From assembly GCA_021129875.1 (NCBI GenBank), contig JAJOKK010000047.1, positions 1 to 11,534 on the forward strand: DNA of 11,534 bases. Reading direction: 5' to 3'. The notes under the pieces were generated by a model. It worked only from the letters and a program-made list of their open reading frames with translations. It was not told the DNA's origin and ran no database searches. A program made the position numbers and the translations under genes. This document shows, in pieces, positions 6,751 to 11,534 of the stretch. Numbering within the stretch: the first letter of the stretch is position 1; each line of letters opens with the position of its first letter. This stretch comes from Candidatus Bipolaricaulota bacterium. Lineage in GTDB: Bacteria; Bipolaricaulota; Bipolaricaulia; UBA7950; UBA9294.

Positions 6751-6800
6751 TGTTGGGGCGCCCCCTCCCTGCTGACGATGGACTGTAGCCGCAAGAGAGG

Positions 6801-8159
6801 CTAATCATCCTTTTCACTCTCTCGCTGCTCTTTGCGGAGGAAAGCAGGGAGATCGATATTGTTGTCCAGAGTGACCCGCGGACGGCGCAGAGAGCTGGCC
6901 TTCCGCTCCAACTCCTCTTCTATCAGCCCTTTAAAGTCGGCAGCGATCACTGTAATCTTGATCCCATCCGAAAAATCGCTCTGCACAACCGCGCCGAAGA
7001 CCAGGTCGCACTCGGTCGCGGCTACGCGGCGGATGAGATCGGCGGCGGCGGTCACTTCGCCGAGCGACAGGTCTTCTCCACCGGTCACGTTCATGATCAT
7101 CTTCCGGGCGCCACGGATCGACCCTCCCTCTAGCAAGGGATTGGTCGTGGCGAGTTTGGCCGCTGTCACGGCCCGCTGTTCACCCTGCGCGGAGCCCATC
7201 CCCATCATCGCCTCGCCGGCATCGGCAAGAACGCTGCGGATATCAGCAAAATCCAGGTTTACAAGCCCGCGGATGGTGACCAAATCGGAGATTCCTCGAA
7301 CCCCCTGGTGGAGGATTTCATCGGCCAGCTCGAACGCCTTAGTCACCGCCAACCCCTTAACCCCTGTCTCCAGCAGACGGTCGTTGGAGATGGCGATCAG
7401 GACGTCCGCCGCCTCTTGCAGCCGTTCGAGACCGCTCTCCGCCCTGGTACGGCGGACCGCCCCCTCGAAGGAGAACGGCTTGGTAACAACGGCAATGGTC
7501 AGTGCACCGTTCTCCTTGGCGATTTTAGCGATCACCGGAGCAGCGGCAGTTCCGGTCCCTCCCCCCATTCCTGCGGTAATGAACACAAGATCCACCCCTT
7601 TGAGAAGTGAACCGATCTCCCATCGCGCCTCCATCGCCGCCCTTTTCCCCTTCTCTTCATCTCCACCCGTACCACGTCCTCCGGTGATATCCAGACCCAG
7701 TTGCAGCGTTTCGTGGGCTTTACAGATCCCCAACACCTGCTTATCGGTGTCCAGAGAGATCAGTCTGACCCCGTGGAGATGCTCATCGTGCATCCGTCCG
7801 ACCGCGTTCACCCCGCCGTCGCCGATCCCCAGTACCGCGATCCGTGCGTTTATCCGGCCTTTCGGCCGTGCACCCTGAGCTCGCTCGATCAGCGGTGGCT
7901 CGCTGATAACGAGGCGGTGGGGGCCCATCACCTGTGCGATCGTCTCTTGCAGTTTCTCCTGCTTGCGTACGCAGTACTCTTTTTTGAATTCGCTATCGAC
8001 GATAATCGTGATCTGTTCTTGTGTTAAGACAATCGCTTCCGGCTTTTTTGGCAAGCAGGCACGCAGGATACGATCGTCTATCCGCGCTAGAACCTCCCTC
8101 CACTGCTCACGCAGCCTATCCACTGCCGGGGTGTTGCTCCTCTCTTCTTGCTCCGCCAT
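6801..8159 (-). CDS. ftsZ: FtsZ with an extra N-terminal DnaA/DnaX-like domain
   Basis: FtsZ is the tubulin-like GTPase that forms the division ring. The core starts near residue 103 and shows GIGDGGVNAVGRM (111-123), DTDKQ (137-141), the tubulin signature GMGGGTGT (197-204), VVTKPFSFEG, ISNDRLL and the catalytic T7 loop NLDFAD (301-306, with D303 and D306). It ends with the canonical partner-binding peptide DLPAFLRK (436-443) after a short linker. Ahead of the core are about 100 residues not found in ordinary FtsZ: LREQWREVLARID, then ITIIVDSEFKKEY, then KLQETIAQVMG and LVISE. That helix, strand, helix, strand order and spacing resemble DnaA domain I or the DnaX C-terminal domain. The long start is supported by GGAGAGGAGAGA directly before the ATG at 8157-8159. 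The gene is away from the usual ftsA/mur cluster and precedes the kinase pair. The FtsZ call is firm; the extra-domain assignment is inference. Confidence 0.93.
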   Translation of the reverse strand: MAEQEERSNTPAVDRLREQWREVLARIDDRILRACLPKKPEAIVLTQEQITIIVDSEFKKEYCVRKQEKLQETIAQVMGPHRLVISEPPLIERAQGARPKGRINARIAVLGIGDGGVNAVGRMHDEHLHGVRLISLDTDKQVLGICKAHETLQLGLDITGGRGTGGDEEKGKRAAMEARWEIGSLLKGVDLVFITAGMGGGTGTAAAPVIAKIAKENGALTIAVVTKPFSFEGAVRRTRAESGLERLQEAADVLIAISNDRLLETGVKGLAVTKAFELADEILHQGVRGISDLVTIRGLVNLDFADIRSVLADAGEAMMGMGSAQGEQRAVTAAKLATTNPLLEGGSIRGARKMIMNVTGGEDLSLGEVTAAADLIRRVAATECDLVFGAVVQSDFSDGIKITVIAADFKGLIEEELERKASSLRRPRVTLDNNIDLPAFLRKEQRESEKDD

Positions 8160-8179
8160 TCTCTCCTCTCCTTCCTTTC

Positions 8180-8208
8180 ATTCTCTGTCGATACGAGGGA
8201 AAAGTCAA
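8180..8208 (-). promoter_or_regulatory. Candidate promoter for ftsZ
   Basis: On the minus strand, TTGACT (8208-8203) and GAGAAT (8185-8180) are spaced by exactly 17 bases, 20 bases before the ftsZ start codon. The -35 box matches consensus at 5 of 6 positions and the -10 box at 4 of 6. The predicted leader is short but includes the purine-rich ribosome site. Confidence 0.35.
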
Positions 8209-8744
8209 TACCAGGGTCGCTGCGCGTTAGGATACGCCGGCGCAGAGGAGTAGCAGTCGAGGGGGGCTGCCGGTCAGCACGCAGAACCTCTGTCGGCTGA
8301 TCGGTGCGGGCAAAGCTACGCAGGTTGAGTTGCTGGGAATACTTCCTGTACGTATTCAGTAACCCCATCCCTGAACAGCGTCCGAGGGAGGGAAGAACCA
8401 CGGATGGACACGAACACACACGGATTGTTGCTGGAGAGCCGGCCAAGAGGCCGGAGTGATGAGTAATAAGTGAAGAGTGAAGAGGGATGTTCTCTATTCT
8501 CTGTTCGCGGATCTGTGTCTATCAATGTCAATCCCGTGATTCTAGGCCTGCCACAGTTCAGCCAGTATGGGTTTGCTGAATACTTACGTTAAAAGCAGTG
8601 GACTGTGCGTGATCCTTGCCTAAGAACGTGCTGGAACGATGCACGTGGTAACTGAAGAGGAACCCGATAAACTTGCGGAAGAGGGGGGTGGGCCTTGAAC
8701 TACCGGTTGAAGGCAGAGTGGAGGGCATCCAGCGGAGGTGCTTT
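8209..8744. other. Divergent intergenic region with repeat copy B, no gene recognised
   Basis: The region between the ftsZ promoter and the plus-strand operon carries no frame with a good ribosome site and a recognisable product. Frames here run through the fold-back repeat and are taken as chance. Apart from repeat copy B (8352-8583), about 160 bases before the hydrolase gene hold its leader. I see no confident sigma-70 promoter for that operon. Confidence 0.55.
8352..8583 (+). repeat. Fold-back interspersed repeat, copy B, with short terminal inverted repeats
   Basis: This is the longest copy of the family. The inner inverted blocks are AACCACGGATGGACACGA (8396-8413) and the partner at 8511-8541. 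A perfect hairpin CCGGCC-AAGA-GGCCGG sits at 8439-8454, and extra GAGT/GTGA-rich sequence follows it. Only this copy also shows matching outer ends: GTATTCAGTAACC at 8352-8364 and GTTTGCTGAATAC at 8571-8583, reverse complements except for about two positions. That gives it the form of a small non-autonomous, MITE-like element. It lies between the divergent ftsZ and hydrolase units. Confidence 0.85.
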
Positions 8745-9416
8745 ATGAAGGAGCGGTACTTCACCCCGGAGTCGATCGACCATCGAGCAAAGGCGCTGCT
8801 GGAGCAAGTGCGGGTGAATGATCTACGGAAGCGGCGTCGGCCGCAATCTGCTAGGGAGCGCTCAGCCCTCCTCGTGCTCGATATGCAGCGCTATTTCGTT
8901 GAGCGAGAATCCCATGCATTCGTCCCCAGCGCAGAAGCGATCATCCCCCGGATCAGGCGGCTGGTGTCGGCATACTCCGAACAGGGGCTGCCGGTGATCT
9001 TCACCCGCCACCTCAATACGCCCCGGGACGCTGGGCGGATGGCTGTGTGGTGGCGTGATCTTATAAACAGGGATGACCGGTCGAGCGAGCTGGTCCTGGA
9101 GCCCCCCCCCCGCGTCGGGATGATTATCGAAAAGTCCCAATACGATGCGTTCTACAGGACATCATTGGAGGAGATCCTTAAAGAGCGAGGGGTGGAGCAA
9201 CTGGTTATCTGCGGTCTGATGACCCACCTGTGCTGTGAGACGACCGCCCGCGCGGCATTCGTCCGTGGGTTTGAAGTCCTCTTCCCCGTCGATGGAACGG
9301 CCACCTACAACGAGGAGTTTCACCGGGCGACTCTGCTCACCCTGACGCATGGGTTCGCCGACCCCCTGTTGGTAAAGGAAATCCTCACATTACTCGGGAG
9401 CGAGGATGTCGCCTGA
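8745..9416 (+). CDS. Isochorismatase-fold cysteine hydrolase
   Basis: The 223-residue protein belongs to the isochorismatase/nicotinamidase superfamily. The catalytic triad is visible: D46 in ALLVLDMQRYF, K130 in IIEKSQYDAFYRTSL, and the nucleophile C163 in GLMTHLCCETTARAAF, with a typical AFVRGFEVL strand after it. The substrate is not evident; superfamily members hydrolyse isochorismate, nicotinamide, ureidoacrylate, N-carbamoyl compounds and others. The usual zinc site of nicotinamidases is not clearly present. An arginine-rich stretch (residues 28-39) precedes the domain. The ATG at 8745 is chosen because GGAGGTG lies seven bases before it; an upstream in-frame start at 8673 has no such site. 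Codons 120-123 contain a run of ten C bases (9102-9111). It is the first gene of a three-gene unit and overlaps the flavoprotein by 11 bases. Confidence 0.88.
   Translation: MKERYFTPESIDHRAKALLEQVRVNDLRKRRRPQSARERSALLVLDMQRYFVERESHAFVPSAEAIIPRIRRLVSAYSEQGLPVIFTRHLNTPRDAGRMAVWWRDLINRDDRSSELVLEPPPRVGMIIEKSQYDAFYRTSLEEILKERGVEQLVICGLMTHLCCETTARAAFVRGFEVLFPVDGTATYNEEFHRATLLTLTHGFADPLLVKEILTLLGSEDVA
9102..9111 (+). repeat. Ten-C homopolymer inside the hydrolase gene
   Basis: Ten consecutive C bases encode Pro120-Pro122 and the first base of Arg123. The frame is open with ten C; any change not divisible by three would truncate the hydrolase before its catalytic lysine and cysteine. Such runs are typical slippage sites, and also typical places for sequencing errors. 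Confidence 0.8.
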
Positions 9417-10296
9417 GGTGAAGGTGGCTATCGTCGGCGCCGGTCCGGCGGGGATCGCTGCTGCAATGCAACTCAAGCGTTCTGGAATCGCACCACTCCT
9501 CTTTGAATACGGGCGGGTGGGTGGGCTCCTCCACAACGCCAACCTGGTGGAGAACTACCCTGGTTTTCCCTACGGGATCGGCGGAGCGGAGCTCGCAGCG
9601 CTGTTTCGGAAACAGCTCGAGCACGTCGGTGTCGAGATCTGCTGTGAAGAGGTCTTGACTCTGGATCATACTGGCGGCGACTTCATCATCGAAACGACCG
9701 GAAGAATGGTCACGGCCGGAATTGTAGTTCTTGCTTCGGGGACAAAGCCCCAAAAGTTCACCGGCTCCGAGATCACAGAGGGAGCGACCGGAAAGATCTT
9801 TTACGATATCGACCCGCTTCGGGAAAGGACAGGGATGATGATCGCGATCGTCGGAGCGGGTGACGCCGCCTTCGATTACGCCCTCAACCTCGCCCAAAAG
9901 AACAGAGCCGTCATCATAAACCGCGGCAGCACCTCGCGAGCCCTCCCGCTCCTCCAGCAGCGGGCACAGGCATCACCCAGGATCGAAGAACGAACGGAGA
10001 CCCGCATCGAGAAGATCGAGGGGACCGGGGAAGGTCTCGTCCTCCACCTTGCCGCCCCTGGTGGGAAGGGCTCTCTCTCGGTAGACTCCCTGCTGGTTGC
10101 CACCGGGCGGGGTCCCCGGTTAGACTATCTGGTCTCCGGGCTGTGCAGCCGGGTAGGGCGATTGCAGGCCGAAGGGGCGCTTCATCTTGTAGGGGATGTG
10201 CGCCAGGGCGAGTATCGACAAGCGACGATTGCCGTTGGGGATGGAGTTCGGGCGGCGATGCAGATCTTTCATGGACTGAGGGGGAATGCGCGATGA
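9406..10296 (+). CDS. Thioredoxin-reductase-like NAD(P)/FAD flavoprotein lacking the redox CxxC
   Basis: The 296-residue protein has the two-nucleotide-domain architecture of low-molecular-weight thioredoxin reductases: FAD motif VAIVGAGPAGIAAAMQL (7-23), GGLLHNANLVENYPGFP (39-55), ASGTKP (110-115), NAD(P) motif IAIVGAGDAAFDYAL (146-160), LLVATGRGPR and the closing FAD motif LVGDVRQGEYRQATIAVGDG (261-280). The active-site cysteine pair that normally lies just before the second Rossmann motif is absent: that stretch reads KIFYDIDPL. It is therefore unlikely to reduce thioredoxin and more likely passes electrons from NAD(P)H to another acceptor, as in ferredoxin/flavodoxin-NADP reductase-type relatives. 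Its ATG lies inside the end of the hydrolase gene, with GGAGCGAGG upstream, and its stop overlaps the radical SAM start by four bases. A role as electron donor to the radical SAM partner is inference. Confidence 0.88.
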   Translation: MSPEVKVAIVGAGPAGIAAAMQLKRSGIAPLLFEYGRVGGLLHNANLVENYPGFPYGIGGAELAALFRKQLEHVGVEICCEEVLTLDHTGGDFIIETTGRMVTAGIVVLASGTKPQKFTGSEITEGATGKIFYDIDPLRERTGMMIAIVGAGDAAFDYALNLAQKNRAVIINRGSTSRALPLLQQRAQASPRIEERTETRIEKIEGTGEGLVLHLAAPGGKGSLSVDSLLVATGRGPRLDYLVSGLCSRVGRLQAEGALHLVGDVRQGEYRQATIAVGDGVRAAMQIFHGLRGNAR

Positions 10297-11249
10297 GGAT
10301 CGTGGCTCACACAGGGAAAGAAGAGATTGCACTCCTCTACCTTGCAGAACTGGGCGAGGGCCGGCTGATCGAATTTGTGGAATCGGTCCAGCCGCCGCTC
10401 CCCAGGGAGGAGAAGTGGGTCCTGATCGTCTCCACCTTGCTCGGCTGTCCACTGGGCTGCCCGATCTGCGATGCTGGAGGAGACTACCGCGGGATTCTGA
10501 GCGCAGAGGAGATCTTCGCCCAAATCGATTATCTTATCCGCAAGCGGTTCCCCAGCGGCAACGTTCCGGTGCGCAAGTTCAAGATTCAGTTCGCCCGGAT
10601 GGGCGAGCCCGCCCTCAACCCCCATCTGCTCGAGGTCCTGGAGGAACTGCCGGAACGCTACACCGCCCCGGGCCTCTTGCCCTCCCTGTCCACCGTCGCT
10701 CCTGCCGGAACCGATGAATTCTTCGAGCGGCTTCTGCAGATCAAGGAAGAGAAGTATTCCCGTGGCCGTTTCCAGCTTCAATTCTCCATTCACACCACCG
10801 ACCTCAAGCTGCGTGATCGACTGATCCCGGCGCGAAAGTGGGATTTTGCAGCGATCGCTGCGTACGGCGATCGTTTTTACGTAGAGGGAGACAGAAAGAT
10901 CACCCTCAACGCCGCTCTGGCCGATGGATCACCGCTCGATCCCCGGGTCCTCTCCCGCTACTTCTCTCCGGAGCGGTTTCTGGTGAAGATCACCCCGCTC
11001 AATCCAACCCACCGCGCCCAGGAGAGCGGCCTCTCCTCCTACATCGACCCTGATCGCCCCAATGGAGACTACGAAGTAGTGCGTGCGCTCCGCTCCGCCG
11101 GGTTTGAAGTACTGATGAGCATCGGCGAGGTTGAGGAGAACCGGATCGGCAGCAACTGCGGCCAGTACGTGCGGCGACACCTCGCGGCACAAGAGGAGAT
11201 CGAGGGGTATGATTATTGCCGCCACCTGACCGGAGAGATCTCAACATAG
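10293..11249 (+). CDS. RlmN/Cfr-like radical SAM protein without the N-terminal domain
   Basis: The 318-residue protein has the radical SAM cluster motif C52-x3-C56-x2-C59 in GCPLGCPICDAG. The SAM-binding ARMGEPALNP (101-110), SLSTVAP (131-137), SIHTTD (165-170) and ITPLNPT follow in the order seen in the 23S rRNA methyltransferases RlmN and Cfr. C289 in SNCGQYV aligns with the methyl-carrying cysteine of RlmN (ACGQL). Two departures stand out. Residue 45, seven before the first cluster cysteine, is Ile where RlmN has its second catalytic cysteine (C118 of the E. coli enzyme). The protein also starts only about 50 residues before the cluster, so the RlmN N-terminal RNA-recognition domain is missing. 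The ATG at 10293 forms an ATGA overlap with the flavoprotein stop; a longer upstream frame is ignored because it runs inside that gene. The substrate may not be 23S rRNA. Confidence 0.87.
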   Translation: MRIVAHTGKEEIALLYLAELGEGRLIEFVESVQPPLPREEKWVLIVSTLLGCPLGCPICDAGGDYRGILSAEEIFAQIDYLIRKRFPSGNVPVRKFKIQFARMGEPALNPHLLEVLEELPERYTAPGLLPSLSTVAPAGTDEFFERLLQIKEEKYSRGRFQLQFSIHTTDLKLRDRLIPARKWDFAAIAAYGDRFYVEGDRKITLNAALADGSPLDPRVLSRYFSPERFLVKITPLNPTHRAQESGLSSYIDPDRPNGDYEVVRALRSAGFEVLMSIGEVEENRIGSNCGQYVRRHLAAQEEIEGYDYCRHLTGEIST

Positions 11250-11260
11250 ATCAGCCGTGC

Positions 11261-11453
11261 GTATTCAGTAAAACCATCCCTGAACCGCGTCCGAGGGAGG
11301 AAAGGGCCACGGATGGGCACTGACACACACGGATTATAGCCAGCCAAGAGGCCGGAGTAATGAGTGAAGAGAGATGTTCTCTATTCTCTGATCTGTGTGT
11401 ATCAGTGTCAATCCGTGGTTCTAGGCCTGCTATACTGCAGGCAGCTTCTCTTT
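11261..11453 (+). repeat. Fold-back interspersed repeat, copy C
   Basis: This has the same block order as copies A and B: GTATTCAGTAAAACC at the left, GCGTCCGAGGGAGG, an inverted pair formed by CCACGGATGGGCACTGACAC (11307-11326) with 11391-11420, the shared GATGTTCTCTATTCTCTG centre, and CTAGGCCTGC. It starts 12 bases after the radical SAM stop codon and, as the only structure there, may act as the operon's terminator. The right end resembles copy A (GGCAGCTTCT), not copy B. Confidence 0.85.
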
Positions 11454-11534
11454 CCCTGTTAACTGTATCGGTGCCCCCTCCCTCTGTGTCAATATGACTG
11501 AGACACCGACCCCCCGTAAAATTACTGTAGAGGG
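11454..11534. other. Non-coding tail, possible mobile-element edge
   Basis: No gene is visible. The stretch GTGTC (11487-11491) and GACAC (11501-11505) form a short inverted pair around an AT-rich loop, followed by a C-run. TGTCAATATGACTGAGACAC resembles the outer ends of some insertion sequences, but the neighbouring gene is outside the window. Confidence 0.2.

Noticed and set aside
6755..6764. GGGGCGCCCC palindrome after ftsZ as a terminator
   Set aside because: It has no loop and no following U-run, so a rho-independent terminator is not supported.
6759..6770. Shared GCCCCCTCCCT word at 6760 and 11473 as a repeat
   Set aside because: Only about 11 bases match and the flanks differ; likely chance in C-rich sequence.
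6832..7878. 348-codon plus-strand frame
   Set aside because: Antisense to ftsZ; Ser/Pro/Arg-rich translation typical of a shadow frame of a GC-rich gene.
8673..8744. 24-residue extension of the cysteine hydrolase
   Set aside because: No ribosome site before 8673, while GGAGGTG precedes the ATG at 8745 at proper spacing.
10143..10292. N-terminal 50-residue extension of the radical SAM protein
   Set aside because: This stretch overlaps the flavoprotein end in another frame; the ATGA overlap at 10293 with a G-rich site upstream is the normal coupled start.
9406..10296. Calling the flavoprotein thioredoxin reductase (trxB)
   Set aside because: The redox-active cysteine pair essential for that activity is absent.

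Overview
This is bacterial chromosomal DNA of moderately high GC (mid-to-upper fifties by eye), densely coded, with clear Shine-Dalgarno sites before nearly every gene. YebC, uracil phosphoribosyltransferase, FtsZ and an OmpR-type two-component pair mark it as Bacteria. Nothing seen allows a phylum to be named. There is no phage, plasmid or rRNA signature. Mobile DNA is limited to a truncated ISL3-type transposase at the left edge and a family of short fold-back repeats.

Layout, left to right. (1) Positions 1-197, minus strand: the N-terminus of an ISL3-family transposase that runs off the window. (2) Positions 198-823: no gene, but a CCTC tetranucleotide tract, one arm of a long inverted repeat and a candidate promoter. 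(3) Positions 824-2053, plus strand: yebC, then a small exported membrane-protein gene broken by a one-base frameshift. The second arm of the inverted repeat lies at 2300-2336, so these two genes and repeat copy A sit between inverted arms. (4) Positions 2423-8159, minus strand: read in the direction of transcription this is ftsZ, a multi-PAS histidine kinase, its overlapping OmpR-family response regulator, upp and a small DMT-type transporter. (5) Positions 8160-8744: a divergent intergenic region holding repeat copy B. (6) Positions 8745-11249, plus strand: a tight three-gene operon (isochorismatase-fold cysteine hydrolase, thioredoxin-reductase-like flavoprotein without a CxxC, RlmN-like radical SAM protein) with 11-nt and 4-nt overlaps. 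(7) Positions 11250-11534: repeat copy C and a non-coding tail.

Two things stand out. The FtsZ carries about 100 extra N-terminal residues that resemble the small replication-protein domain seen at the DnaA N-terminus or the DnaX (tau) C-terminus. It keeps a normal FtsZ core and a normal C-terminal FtsA-binding-type peptide, so it could physically link replication proteins to the division ring. Second, the overlapping hydrolase, flavoprotein and radical SAM genes look like one co-translated pathway of unknown substrate. Its radical SAM member keeps the RlmN methyl-carrier cysteine but appears to lack the second catalytic cysteine and the N-terminal RNA-recognition region. A run of ten C bases in the first gene of this operon is a possible on/off slippage site.

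Three copies of a roughly 170-230 bp fold-back repeat sit at transcription-unit boundaries: the convergent end at 2088, the divergent promoter region at 8352 and the operon end at 11261. All are in the same orientation.
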